Origin: Acetanaerobacterium elongatum
GTDB lineage: Bacteria; Bacillota; Clostridia; Oscillospirales; Ruminococcaceae
Direction: 5' to 3'
Assembly: GCF_900103835.1 (NCBI RefSeq)
Contig: NZ_FNID01000026.1
Location: forward strand, 1 to 43,102
DNA: 43,102 nucleotides
Of this stretch, positions 1 through 8,205 are shown piece after piece. Under the pieces are notes generated by a model. That model saw only the letters and a program-made list of their open reading frames with translations, was not told where the DNA came from and made no database searches. Each line of letters starts with the position of its first letter. Position 1 is the stretch's first letter. The position numbers and the translations under genes were made by a program.

Positions 1-297
1 GGTTTTGAATTTACCAATCGTTTCTCCAGCAGCAAGCGAGATAGTTTTACCCTGTTTGAACAAACGGCACTGAAACTGGGTATCAGACATAAACTTATTC
101 GTCCTTATACACCCCGACACAACGGCAAGGTAGAACGTAGCCACCGTGAAGACCAAAAGCGTTTCTATGACATACACCACTTTTATTCACTCGCCGATTT
201 TGATGTGCAGCTAGCTGCACATCAAAATCGTTCCAATAACATACCGATGCGCCCACTTTGCTGGCTTTCGCCACTTGAAAAGCTTGCTCTTTCCTAA
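1..297 (+). CDS. IS481-like DDE transposase, C-terminal part (5' end outside window)
   Basis: Frame 1 reads open from base 1 to TAA at 295-297, giving 98 residues. The segment has the hallmarks of the end of an integrase-core (rve) transposase: IRPYTPRHNGKVERSHRED contains the third catalytic acid (the Glu of KVERSH), followed by QLAAHQNRSNNIPMRPL, a block common near the C terminus of IS481/IS3-type transposases. The first two catalytic aspartates would be upstream of the window. The enzyme would cut and join the ends of its own element. A 36-bp perfect palindrome lies within this coding region without breaking the frame. Family level is fairly sure; the exact IS is not identified. Confidence 0.8.
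   Translation, partial: GFEFTNRFSSSKRDSFTLFEQTALKLGIRHKLIRPYTPRHNGKVERSHREDQKRFYDIHHFYSLADFDVQLAAHQNRSNNIPMRPLCWLSPLEKLALS
195..230. repeat. 36-bp perfect palindrome inside transposase gene
   Basis: The half-site CGATTTTGATGTGCAGCT is followed directly by its exact reverse complement, with no spacer. It lies in frame within the transposase and encodes part of the conserved DFDVQLAAHQN stretch, so the protein is not disturbed. Confidence 0.9.
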
Positions 298-968
298 CAC
301 TGTCCAAGATGTTTGACAAACCTACAGCCATCAGTACGGCCAATCTGAGCGGAAGAGCCCATGGTTCCCTGCAGTGTAACAATATTCAGTTCCTTAGTGG
401 GGTCAACGCCCTTGGCTTTCAGTGCGCCTTCAAGAGCCTTAACGGCATCGTAGCCCTCTTGCTTGAAGTTTGAACCAACCCAAGCGGTGAAGAGACTCTG
501 GTCAGCGGTTTCTACCATACGGTCAACGATAATAACGGGGATACCGGCATCCTTGGCTTCGCCCAGAACCGTGTCCCATCCGGCCTCGGTATTAGGGGCA
601 AGTACTATGTAATCTACATCCTTTTGGATGAAGTCACGGATTGCGGTAATCTGCTTATCGGTTTTCTGCTGGGCATCAACCATCTCAAATTTATAGCCTT
701 TTGCTTCTGTAAAGGTCTCCTGCATAGACTTGGTATTCGCCATACGCCAGTCAGACTCAGCGCCTACCTGAACGAAACCTACATAAATTAATTTCTTGCC
801 GGCATCAGCTGAAGCTGCGTTCTCAGAAGGAGCGGCCGCTGCGGAAGATGCCTCTACGGAAGGGGTATTTGCCGATGAAGGAGCAGCTGGCGCGTTGGAA
901 CAGGCTGCCAAAGTAGTAAGCATAATAGCCGCCATAGCCACTGCGGTTATTTTCTTAAAAAGCCTCAT
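294..968 (-). pseudogene. Sugar ABC transporter substrate-binding lipoprotein (YtfQ-like), truncated by IS
   Basis: The gene starts at 968 with GGAGG about 10 nt upstream. Residues 1-23 form a lipoprotein signal ending in the lipobox LAAC, so the product would be anchored outside the cell. A low-complexity Ala/Ser linker follows, then a periplasmic-binding-protein-1 fold: IYVGFVQVGAESDWRMAN near residue 60 and GSSAQIGRTDG near 205-214 match galactofuranose/ribose-type binding proteins (YtfQ-like, usually about 320 residues). After GRTDG the frame runs into the IS terminus and reads ten foreign residues to TAG at 294-296. About the last third, including the second lobe, is missing. It sits behind a kinase/regulator pair on the same strand, the usual layout for such sugar systems; the expected ATPase and permease genes are not present. 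Confidence 0.85.
301..326. repeat. Terminal inverted repeat of the IS (right end)
   Basis: Bases 301-326 lie between the transposase stop and the point where the interrupted lipoprotein gene resumes. The sequence ends in ...CCTACA, i.e. the element starts TGTAGG when read inward. The partner repeat is outside the window. Confidence 0.55.
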
Positions 969-1135
969 TACATTTCTACCTCCACTTTTTATTTATAAAC
1001 CTGAATTACCTTAGGTTTACAATTCAATTATAAAAACTGGGCTATCTTTGTTCAATGGATATTCTTTTGCTGTTGTTTCATTTTTTTACCCGATTTTATT
1101 GATGGTTTATTATTTTTAGATTCAATGTAATTTTT

Positions 1136-2611
1136 TTACGATTCTGACCTTTGAAAGGGAATTAGTATTCGTATTTGCGTTCCCTCACCGTAGGTGCTGG
1201 CAATAGAAATGCCGTATTTATCGCCAAACTTCAACTTAATCCGTTCGTTGACATTAAACAGTCCATAGGAATCGTGCTTTTGCTTTGCACCCGAGGCTTC
1301 CGGTGCCTTTAACTGAGCGGTTACCTCCGCCAGCCGTTCCGCCGTCATGCCGATACCGTTATCCTCAACAACGATGGATACATCATTATCCTTGGCCTCA
1401 GCACAGATATGTATCATTCCTCTGCCTCTGCGGTTCTTAATTCCGTGATAAAGCGCATTTTCAACGAGCGGCTGCAGTGTAATTTTGGGTATTACCACTT
1501 CACCCAGCTCTTCCGGAATATTGATTTGATAATCCAAAATATCCCGATACCGTACCTGCTGTATCTGAAGATAGCTGTGTACGTGCTTTTCCTCCTCGCG
1601 CAGCATAAACATGCCATTTCCGTGATTGAGCGATGTGCGGAAGAAGTCTGAAAGCGAGCCCACAATCTCCACAACCTCACCCTGCTTGCCGGCTTCCGCC
1701 AGCCAGATAATCGTATCCAGTGTATTGTATAGGAAGTGGGGATTAATCTGAGCCTGCAAAAGCTCAAGCTCAGCCTCGCGCAGGCTGGTTTGGTCTTTTT
1801 GCACGGCCGCAAGCAGATCTTCAGTTTTCTCAATCATGGTGTTAAGCGAAACCGCCAGCTTTTTTACCTCCGCGCCCCGAACCGAATGTACACGAACCGA
1901 AAGATCCCCCATGGCCACCTGATTGGTTACGCTGCTGAAGTATTGTATTGGCTTGGCTATACTGTTTGGAATAACAACGGACAGAAGTAGTGCCAAAATA
2001 GTCAACAGAGCAAATACGATGATACTGAAAAGTGTAATTCTCTCCAAGCTTTGCGATACCTGCTCGCGAACCTGCGACATGCCTTTGGTTTCGTAATAAA
2101 CATATTCTAGCATGGTTGATTGAATTAGTGCCGTAACCGTCTGAACATCGCTTTCCCATATTTGAAAATTGTCGTCGTAATGCCCGCCCTCTACCTTGTT
2201 TTGTTCAATGTTCTTTACATACTTCTCGAGGTTGTTTAGAAGCTTCATGATGCTTTCGGCGCGGCGTTTATTATCCTCCATACTTGTATTGTTTATAAGA
2301 TCAGACGCGATTTCGCGGGCTTGATCAATGTTTTTGTAGGGGTTCTCTGCCGAAAATGAGGAATGCCCCGCAATCAGCAGGTAGATTTTATAGTCAAATT
2401 CCTCTTTAAACTTAATACTGAAACGTCCGGCCTCCGAGGCATTGGCGATGATATGGTCATAGCTTTGGTTAAACCCATAGATATTAAAGAACAAGACTGC
2501 AAACAGGCCAAACAGTGGTACGATAATAAGTATGAGGGAAAGCTGAATCTTTCGGTTGAGCTTTAAGTCGCCGAAATAGTCCCTTATTCTATGTAGCAGA
2601 CGGTTTTTCAT
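1136..2611 (-). CDS. Sensor histidine kinase, YesM type
   Basis: Start chosen at ATG 2611, behind a GGGGGAAGG site; an upstream in-frame ATG lacks one. The 491-residue product has a transmembrane helix at about 22-46, an extracellular sensor region to about 190, a second helix at about 192-214, a HAMP linker at 215-267, and a His_kinase (PF06580-type) domain whose phosphorylated His is H292 in QINPHFLYNTLDT. A HATPase domain follows, with LVENALYHGI (N box) and VEDNGIGM (G1). It would sense an extracellular cue, typically a sugar or its binding protein, and phosphorylate the regulator encoded 40 nt upstream. The next gene on the strand is the truncated sugar-binding lipoprotein, so the pair probably controlled a sugar ABC transporter that the IS has now broken. 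Confidence 0.93.
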   Translation of the reverse strand: MKNRLLHRIRDYFGDLKLNRKIQLSLILIIVPLFGLFAVLFFNIYGFNQSYDHIIANASEAGRFSIKFKEEFDYKIYLLIAGHSSFSAENPYKNIDQAREIASDLINNTSMEDNKRRAESIMKLLNNLEKYVKNIEQNKVEGGHYDDNFQIWESDVQTVTALIQSTMLEYVYYETKGMSQVREQVSQSLERITLFSIIVFALLTILALLLSVVIPNSIAKPIQYFSSVTNQVAMGDLSVRVHSVRGAEVKKLAVSLNTMIEKTEDLLAAVQKDQTSLREAELELLQAQINPHFLYNTLDTIIWLAEAGKQGEVVEIVGSLSDFFRTSLNHGNGMFMLREEEKHVHSYLQIQQVRYRDILDYQINIPEELGEVVIPKITLQPLVENALYHGIKNRRGRGMIHICAEAKDNDVSIVVEDNGIGMTAERLAEVTAQLKAPEASGAKQKHDSYGLFNVNERIKLKFGDKYGISIASTYGEGTQIRILIPFQRSES

Positions 2612-2651
2612 GAGCCTTCCCCCTAACAAAAACGTTTTCATTATGTAAATG

Positions 2652-4262
2652 TTATCCCTTCGAGGCACGGTATTGTAACGGTGAACAGTTGTATAGCTTT
2701 TTAAACAGGTAAGAGAAATAGTGTGGATCTTTATACCCTACGTTCGCTCCGATTTCGGAGCAGCGAAGATCAGAGCATTTTAGCAGCTCCTTGGCCTTAC
2801 CCATGCGCTGGTCGGTAAGGTAACGAATGAAGCTCTGGCCTGTCTCTCGGCTGAACACCGAACTGAAGTGGCTGGGGCTGATATTCACATGTTCCGCAAC
2901 ATCGTTAAGCGAAAGGTCTTCATCGGTGTAATGCCGGCTGATATACTCCTTTGCTTGCTCTATGATACGATGATACCGTTTGGTGCTTAACACTTCCCGG
3001 CGCTTAAGTGCCTCGGTAAAGATTCTTATCAGGTAACTTTTTGCCTTCTGCGGGTCGTTTATCAACTCGTTCATCTGCTCCGGTTTGGAAAACGGTTCCT
3101 GCGGCAATACCTCATCCTCGCCGATATCCTTCAAAAAGTTTATAACGGTAAGGTAGATGTCTACAAGAACATATTGACGGAAAAGGAGGGAACGTTCGCT
3201 TGTACTGCCGATATTGCTTAATAGCTTTTCCACAAAAAAGTCGATTTCACAAAGCTCCCCGCCCTTTAAAAAATCATGCACCATATTTAAGTTGAGACAA
3301 CCGAGTTCCCGTACGTCTGAAAGCATTCTGTCGGTATCCTGCTTCTGCGCTGCCGGTGCTTCGCAGGAGATAATGTCGTTCTGTTCCAGTATAAACCGCT
3401 GTGCAAGGGCGCGCTGTGCGTCTTCAAACGATTCCGAGAGTCTCGCAAGCCTATCAACTATCAGGCCGATTCCGCCAAAATAGCGTACAGCAGGATATTG
3501 ATTGAAAAGTGCCTTCACTTTTGCAAGATGCTCTTCCCGTACAGAATGAAGGTGCTCCGGCGAATCTCCTTTTACTAGCAGTGCCCAGCCTTCAATTGCA
3601 CGGTCGAACAGAATGATATTATCACAACGATCAAGCTCACGGAATTTCTCTGTAAGCGACAGCAGCTCAGCAGAAAAGGCCTCGTCGTATGAAGCGAGGC
3701 TGTATTTGAGCAGCACAATTTGATAATTCTTTGCGCTCAACTTAAGCCCAAGCTCCCGCCCGCTTTCAAGAATCTTAAAACCGGAACGCGAACCGGAAAC
3801 CATCTCATTAAACAGCTTAACCTTTAGTCCTTGTTCGTTTTCCGACATCTCGCGCTTGTACCGCTCGTAGTTATCTCTTTCTTCCCGTTCACGCACAATC
3901 TGCCATCCTGTTCGTTTTACAACATCGGTAAGCTCAGAGCTATTAATCGGTTTTAGAAGGTATTGAGCAACACCAATACTAATGGCCTCCTGGGCATAAG
4001 TAAACTCCTCATGGCCGCTTAGGATGATAATCTTGCATTGCGGCAGCTCTTTTTTGACAATCCGGCTCAGCTCAAGACCATCCATAAAAGGCATGCGGAT
4101 ATCCGTAATAATTATGTCTGGCTGCTCACTTTGAATAAGGGGAAGGGCAAGCTCCCCATCGGCCGCCTCACCGCAGAACTGAAAGCCCTCGCTGGCCCAG
4201 TCGATGTTCTTAATTCCTTCGCGAACAATGAATTCATCCTCTACCAAGAATATCTTTAGCAT
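2652..4262 (-). CDS. Two-component response regulator, YesN/AraC type
   Basis: Start chosen at ATG 4262, preceded by GGAGGG; the frame is open 11 codons further but without a ribosome site. The 536-residue protein begins with a CheY-like receiver (LVEDE at 6-10, phosphorylated D54 in ITDIRMP, conserved Lys in YLLKPI). A long middle region of about 290 residues follows, and an AraC-type double helix-turn-helix occupies roughly the last 105 residues (ISPSHFSSVFSRETGQSF, then YKDPHYFSYLFKKLYNCSP). This is the size and order of YesN-family regulators that activate carbohydrate uptake genes. It is the first gene of an operon with the kinase and the sugar-binding lipoprotein, behind a consensus promoter. 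AraC/YesN identity is firm; the sugar is unknown. Confidence 0.93.
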   Translation of the reverse strand: MLKIFLVEDEFIVREGIKNIDWASEGFQFCGEAADGELALPLIQSEQPDIIITDIRMPFMDGLELSRIVKKELPQCKIIILSGHEEFTYAQEAISIGVAQYLLKPINSSELTDVVKRTGWQIVREREERDNYERYKREMSENEQGLKVKLFNEMVSGSRSGFKILESGRELGLKLSAKNYQIVLLKYSLASYDEAFSAELLSLTEKFRELDRCDNIILFDRAIEGWALLVKGDSPEHLHSVREEHLAKVKALFNQYPAVRYFGGIGLIVDRLARLSESFEDAQRALAQRFILEQNDIISCEAPAAQKQDTDRMLSDVRELGCLNLNMVHDFLKGGELCEIDFFVEKLLSNIGSTSERSLLFRQYVLVDIYLTVINFLKDIGEDEVLPQEPFSKPEQMNELINDPQKAKSYLIRIFTEALKRREVLSTKRYHRIIEQAKEYISRHYTDEDLSLNDVAEHVNISPSHFSSVFSRETGQSFIRYLTDQRMGKAKELLKCSDLRCSEIGANVGYKDPHYFSYLFKKLYNCSPLQYRASKG

Positions 4263-4286
4263 CAATAATCCCTCCAGTATGTATTC

Positions 4287-4315
4287 AGTATACATAAATA
4301 GTTATAAAGTGTCAA
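4287..4315 (-). promoter_or_regulatory. Sigma-A promoter of the two-component operon
   Basis: On the minus strand TTGACA (4315-4310) and TATACT (4292-4287) are separated by 17 nt, close to the sigma-A consensus. It lies 25 nt upstream of the regulator start. CAGTAT occurs twice around the -10 region. Confidence 0.75.
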
Positions 4316-4415
4316 AAAATATGTGTACATTTACCGGTTCTAAACTTGCGCAGTTCGTTATTTCTATTTTGCAAACTACTTCAAGTGAATTTATATTCCA
4401 TACACCGAAGGCAGG

Positions 4416-4424
4416 TGCTATAAT
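4416..4424 (+). promoter_or_regulatory. Extended -10 promoter of the ClC gene
   Basis: TGCTATAAT is a perfect extended -10 element. The -35 region is poor, as expected for this class. Transcription would begin near 4431, giving a leader of about 26 nt to the ATG at 4457 and making the upstream TTG at 4433 an unlikely start. Confidence 0.6.
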
Positions 4425-4456
4425 AATACTATTTGAAAGTATTGCTGGTGTATTTA

Positions 4457-6019
4457 ATGTCAGAACAAAAATCAAAGCTTTCTCATTTGCTTACCGACTT
4501 CAGCAGCCTGAAATGGAGTACGGCTCTAAAGGGTATTCTCTGCGGTGTGACAGCCGGCTTATTGGTGGTACTGTATCGGTTGGGAATCGAGTTTGGCACC
4601 GAAACGGCGGTGAAGGTGTTCGCTTATCTTCGGGAAAACCCGGTGCTAATTTTGCCGTGGATGCTGCTAGCTCTGGGCGTGGGCCTTGTGATTGCGTGGT
4701 TGGTAAAGCTTGAACCGATGGCAACGGGAAGTGGCATCCCGCAGGTTGAGGGGGTACTGCTTTATGGCCTGAAAATCAAGTGGTACACCGTACTTGCGGT
4801 GCGGTTTGGCGGCGGTATTCTTTCCTCCTTTTTTGGCCTCTCGCTTGGGCGGGAGGGCCCGTCCATACAGATTGGGGCGGCGGGAAGCCAGGCCGTTGCC
4901 AAGAAGATTAGTAAAAACAAGCTCGAAGAGAATTATCTGATTACCGGCGGTGCGGCGGCCGGACTTTCGGCGGCATTCAATGCGCCGTTATCGGGCATCG
5001 TGTTTGCGCTGGAGGAGGTTCACCGAAGCTTTTCGGGGCTGATTCTGCTAGCCGCCACTACGGCGGCACTAACCGCGGATGTGGTTTCCAAGCTGGTATT
5101 CGGGCTTAAACCGGTGTTAAGCTTTACCGCTACCCCCCAGCTGCCGGTTCACCTCTATCTGTGGCTGATTCCGCTTGGACTGCTTTCGGGTGCGGTGGGT
5201 GCTTTGATGAACCGGGCGCTGCTGCTGTTTCAAACACTCTACAAAAGACTGCCATGGTTTCTGCGCCCGATGATGGCTCTGCTGCTGGCGCTGCCCTGCG
5301 GGCTCTTTCTGCCGCAGGTGCTGGGGGGAGGCCAGAACCTGATTTATCAGGCTGAGACTGCCGATGGCAGCATTTCGTTCTTACTGGTACTGCTTGCCGT
5401 GAAGCTGCTGTTTACTTGTATCAGCTTTGGCAGCGGTACACCCGGCGGTATCTTTCTGCCCATCCTTTCGGTGGGCGCGCTCTCGGGCGGCATTATCGGG
5501 CTTGCTGCCGTGCAGTTTGGGCTGCCTGCCGAGTATGTTGCCGATTTTGCCATCTGCACTATGGCAGGGGCGCTGTCGGGCTCGGTGAAGGCACCGGTAA
5601 CAAGCATCCTCCTGGTGGCGGAGATGACCGGCTCGCTCGTGCATCTGCTGCCGGTTGCTGCCTGCTCCTTCCTTGCACTGCTGGTATCAGACTTGTTGAA
5701 AACCACACCGATTTACGAGGCGCTGTTGGAACGTATGATGGATAAGTGCAATGTAAAGACGAGCGGCAAAAAGCGCAGAAGTGTGCTGGAGTTGCCGGTG
5801 GAGCTTGGATGCGGTATCTGCGGCAAGAAGATTAGCGAGGTACAATGGCCGCAGGGGATGCTGGTGGTAAGCATACGCCGTGGAGAAACGGAAATTGTCC
5901 CGAATGGGGATACTTTGATCCTGCAGGGGGATTATCTGATGGTGCTTTCCCATGAAGGCGAATATCGTGAGATTAGCAAAAGTCTGCGGGAAATCTCCCG
6001 TGCGCATACAGAGCAATAG
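4457..6019 (+). CDS. ClC-family chloride/proton antiporter with C-terminal RCK_C domain
   Basis: The 520-residue membrane protein carries the ClC signature loops in order: GSGIP (91-95), GREGP (131-135, gating glutamate E133), ALEEVHRSF with E186 at the position of the internal proton glutamate of bacterial exchangers, and GTPGGIFLP. Both glutamates being present points to H+/Cl- exchange rather than a channel. After the last helix, residues from about 440 form a soluble TrkA_C/RCK_C-like domain (VVSIRRGETEIVPNGDTLILQGDYL), a known regulatory appendage of some ClC and K+ systems. Start ATG 4457 fits the promoter just upstream; its ribosome site is weak. It is divergent from the two-component operon and appears monocistronic. 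Confidence 0.92.
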   Translation: MSEQKSKLSHLLTDFSSLKWSTALKGILCGVTAGLLVVLYRLGIEFGTETAVKVFAYLRENPVLILPWMLLALGVGLVIAWLVKLEPMATGSGIPQVEGVLLYGLKIKWYTVLAVRFGGGILSSFFGLSLGREGPSIQIGAAGSQAVAKKISKNKLEENYLITGGAAAGLSAAFNAPLSGIVFALEEVHRSFSGLILLAATTAALTADVVSKLVFGLKPVLSFTATPQLPVHLYLWLIPLGLLSGAVGALMNRALLLFQTLYKRLPWFLRPMMALLLALPCGLFLPQVLGGGQNLIYQAETADGSISFLLVLLAVKLLFTCISFGSGTPGGIFLPILSVGALSGGIIGLAAVQFGLPAEYVADFAICTMAGALSGSVKAPVTSILLVAEMTGSLVHLLPVAACSFLALLVSDLLKTTPIYEALLERMMDKCNVKTSGKKRRSVLELPVELGCGICGKKISEVQWPQGMLVVSIRRGETEIVPNGDTLILQGDYLMVLSHEGEYREISKSLREISRAHTEQ

Positions 6020-6048
6020 CTTTTCAGTATAAGCGGGGAATATAACAT

Positions 6049-6086
6049 ATAGAGCTCAAAAAAAGAGTAAAAAAAGAGGGCTCTAT
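6049..6086. repeat. Mini copy of the ATAGAGC-ended element
   Basis: ATAGAGCTC followed by a purine-rich A/G tract (6049-6078) closes with GGGCTCTAT, the inverted end. The first 30 nt are repeated almost exactly at 6111-6138, differing only in A-run lengths. It looks like a collapsed or solo end of the neighbouring element. Confidence 0.5.
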
Positions 6087-6110
6087 AATAAATGTTGTGG
6101 TAGACAGCAA

Positions 6111-6282
6111 ATAGAGCTCAAAAAAGAGTAAAAAAGAGAGCATATTTGTGGAAAAACCGATAGAATGGAATTGCTTAAAAACCATCATCGGAGGTACACA
6201 ATATGCTCTCTACTAATATTACAGAAATACTGCTTAGATATGGCAGGTTAATTCATGGGCGCTATTTTTTATGAGGCTCTAT
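6111..6282 (+). mobile_element. MITE-like remnant with ATAGAGC termini
   Basis: A 172-bp stretch begins ATAGAGCTCA and ends GAGGCTCTAT, an imperfect inverted repeat. Inside is a leader and a GGAGG site in front of a short open frame (6203-6274) that stops after 23 codons near the right end, as if an insertion sequence had lost its interior. No family was recognised. The right end overlaps the stop codon of the mrp gene on the other strand. Confidence 0.5.
6203..6274 (+). pseudogene. Possible N-terminal transposase remnant (23 codons)
   Basis: ATG at 6203 follows GGAGG with 7 nt spacing. The reading MLSTNITEILLRYGRLIHGR then runs into the right terminus of the surrounding element and stops at 6274. 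Its place, just after the left end and leader of a repeat-bounded element, suggests the start of a deleted transposase gene. This is inference; the peptide was not matched to a family. Confidence 0.35.
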
Positions 6283-7121
6283 TTTGTTATTGGAAGAGTC
6301 TTTTCAATTTCATCGGCACCCTGGTTAAGCCAATCGCCTTCAAATAATTCAAGTACACCGTCGTCGCATAGGCGGGCAAGCTCCGGGTTGATAGGCAGGC
6401 GGCCAAGAACTTTAGTCCCATTTTCGGCGGCCACCGAATCAATTCGGCTTTCGCCGAAGATACTGGTAATCTTACCGCAATCCGGGCACTGGAAGTAGCT
6501 CATGTTCTCAACAATACCTAAGATCGGGATGTTCATCATCTTCGCCATATTTACGGCTTTGGAAACAATCATTGAAACAAGTTCCTGCGGCGAGGTTACA
6601 ATCACTATGCCATCCACGGGCAACGACTGAAATACTGTCAGCGGTACATCACCGGTTCCGGGAGGCATATCCACAAACATATAGTCTACATCCGACCAGA
6701 TTACATCTGTCCAGAACTGCTTTACCGCCCCGGCTATTACCGGGCCGCGCCAGATAACCGGCGCATTTTCGTTTTCAAGCAGCAGGTTTACCGACATTAC
6801 TTCAATACCGGTTTTGCTCTTGGCAGGAAGCATACCCCACTCATTAGTGTTAATGCCGGTGTGAATTCCGAAAATTTTCGGGATGGAAGGGCCGGTTACG
6901 TCGGCATCCAATACCGCAGTGTTATAGCCGCGCCGGTTGAATAACACCGCCAGCATGGAGGTAACAAGTGATTTTCCTACTCCACCTTTACCACTAACAA
7001 CCCCGATAACCTTTTTAATACTGCTCATAGAATGTGCGGGTTCTATCATATCCTGAGGGCTTTTGCGTGAAGCACAATCTTGTTGGCAACTGGAACAATT
7101 ACTTGTACAGCTTTCACTCAT
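6279..7121 (-). CDS. mrp: Mrp/NBP35-family iron-sulfur carrier ATPase
   Basis: ATG 7121 is preferred over a TTG three codons upstream, because AAAGGA lies 10 nt before the ATG. The 280-residue product starts with a cysteine cluster (C5, C9, C12, C16), then the deviant Walker A GKGGVGKS (44-51), DADVTGPSIPK, the Walker-B-like FVDMPPGTGD and a CPDC pair near residue 213. These features define ApbC/Mrp/NBP35 P-loop ATPases, which hold and transfer [4Fe-4S] clusters in the cytoplasm. The CxxC in the second half fits the dimeric cluster site. The TAG stop at 6279-6281 lies in the terminal repeat of the adjacent MITE-like element, so the natural C terminus may have been altered by a few residues. 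Confidence 0.93.
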   Translation of the reverse strand: MSESCTSNCSSCQQDCASRKSPQDMIEPAHSMSSIKKVIGVVSGKGGVGKSLVTSMLAVLFNRRGYNTAVLDADVTGPSIPKIFGIHTGINTNEWGMLPAKSKTGIEVMSVNLLLENENAPVIWRGPVIAGAVKQFWTDVIWSDVDYMFVDMPPGTGDVPLTVFQSLPVDGIVIVTSPQELVSMIVSKAVNMAKMMNIPILGIVENMSYFQCPDCGKITSIFGESRIDSVAAENGTKVLGRLPINPELARLCDDGVLELFEGDWLNQGADEIEKTLPITK

Positions 7122-7328
7122 AATTTTCAAGTCCTTTCTTTGTATTATACTTGAAAAGAAGTATTCCGATTTTTAACAAGTATTTAGTACAATTTTAGTA
7201 TACTTCTGCCCACAAGGTTTGTCAACTCAATAGAACTGGCAAGCAATATACCTTTACGCCAATAACAATAAGACTTTACTATTATCTGCAAAATATTTAA
7301 GAAATTGCGGCTAAATCTAAGCGAATGA

Positions 7329-8147
7329 TTATTTTTTGTTTTTGATTGTCAGCCTGATACGCTCTAACATCGGTTGATGCTTTACAGAGGTCATATCCGG
7401 GAAGGCAGCAAGCAGACGGCGCACTAACAGCTTGTTCCTTGTTTCCAGCAAGTCGGCTTTCGCCTTTAAGCGTTCAAGAGTTTCTCTTGCTTCTACAATA
7501 CGGGTATTTTCATGTTCCATCAGATGTTCCAACTTAGCCGAAAGGTTCTGCTGAGCAAGCGTTTTGTATACCTCTGTTTTTGCTTTAATTTCATCTAGTA
7601 GGGCAGTAAGCTGAGAAAGCCTGCCGTTAAACTGAGCAATTGTATGAACCGTAATTGCGCAGTCGGTTAGCAGCAGGGCTGCAAGGCTGCACCCCAGCAG
7701 TATTACTGCAAGGGAAGGAATATTATCTACCAAGCCTTTGATTGCAGGGTGCAGAAGCTTTACCGCGATTACAGACAGTATGCCGAATTCAATAGAGTTG
7801 AGCAAACATACTCGTCCATGCAGGTTAAATTTGTATCTGCTGTAGTCCCACCATTTCATATGAAACAGCTTCTCAAGCAACAATGCGGTAATATATTCAA
7901 GTACCGTAGTTATTATCATTCCGGCAACAAATAACAACGGAAGATTATCGCGCAGCGGCATAAGAAGCCCTATCACTGCCAGAGCACCAAAGCCATAAAC
8001 AGGGCAGATGGGCCCGGTTAAGAAGCCACGGTTAACAAATTTGTGTTCAAATATTGAGCAATAGGCAGATTCACATACCCATCCTATAAAGCTGTAGGCT
8101 AGAAAAAGTAAAAACAGTCTAATAATCAGTATAAACAAGTATTCCAT
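7329..8147 (-). CDS. CmpB-like putative ABC transporter membrane protein (PF06541 type)
   Basis: The 272-residue protein has about five hydrophobic helices in residues 1-165. It includes motifs seen in the ABC_trans_CmpB family: YSFIGWVCES near residue 18, NRGFLTGPICPVYGFGA near 39, and LEYITALLLEKLFHMKWWDYS near 83. The last 95 residues are charged and helical, probably a cytoplasmic coiled coil (LMEHENTRIVEARETLERLKAKADLLE). The family is annotated as a putative ABC permease, but no ATPase gene lies nearby, so a transport role is not supported here. Start ATG 8147 has AAGGG almost touching it, an unusually short spacing. A hairpin separates it from the preceding gene on the same strand. Confidence 0.75.
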   Translation of the reverse strand: MEYLFILIIRLFLLFLAYSFIGWVCESAYCSIFEHKFVNRGFLTGPICPVYGFGALAVIGLLMPLRDNLPLLFVAGMIITTVLEYITALLLEKLFHMKWWDYSRYKFNLHGRVCLLNSIEFGILSVIAVKLLHPAIKGLVDNIPSLAVILLGCSLAALLLTDCAITVHTIAQFNGRLSQLTALLDEIKAKTEVYKTLAQQNLSAKLEHLMEHENTRIVEARETLERLKAKADLLETRNKLLVRRLLAAFPDMTSVKHQPMLERIRLTIKNKK

Positions 8148-8158
8148 CCCTTATGTAA

Positions 8159-8194
8159 ATACGCAAGCTTGCCGGTAAAGCCAAGCCTGCGTAT
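8159..8194 (-). terminator. Hairpin between the dehydratase-like gene and cmpB-like gene
   Basis: ATACGCA-GCTTG pairs with CAAGC-TGCGTAT around a short loop. On the minus strand only three T residues follow, so it may be a weak terminator or an mRNA processing/stability hairpin at the end of the 8206-12502 operon. Confidence 0.45.
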
Positions 8195-8205
8195 CACAGT
8201 AATCT

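Larger units (their letters stand above)
1..326 (+). mobile_element. IS481-like insertion sequence, right end (partial)
   Basis: The window opens inside an insertion sequence. It carries the end of a DDE transposase (1-297) and then a terminal repeat that finishes at about 326. Read from the outside, the terminus begins TGTAGGTTTGTCAAAC, consistent with the TGT...ACA ends of IS481-type elements. Immediately beyond it the reading frame of a sugar-binding protein gene resumes, so the junction is visible. The left end and any target duplication lie outside the window, so the family call rests on the transposase and the TGT end. Confidence 0.75.

Noticed and set aside
95-382. 95-codon minus-strand frame across the IS end
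   Set aside because: Shadow of the transposase and lipoprotein junction, without a start site.
4204-4713. 169-codon plus-strand frame across the regulator start and the ClC gene
   Set aside because: Overlaps two firm genes and a divergent promoter region; its translation shows no family-like sequence.
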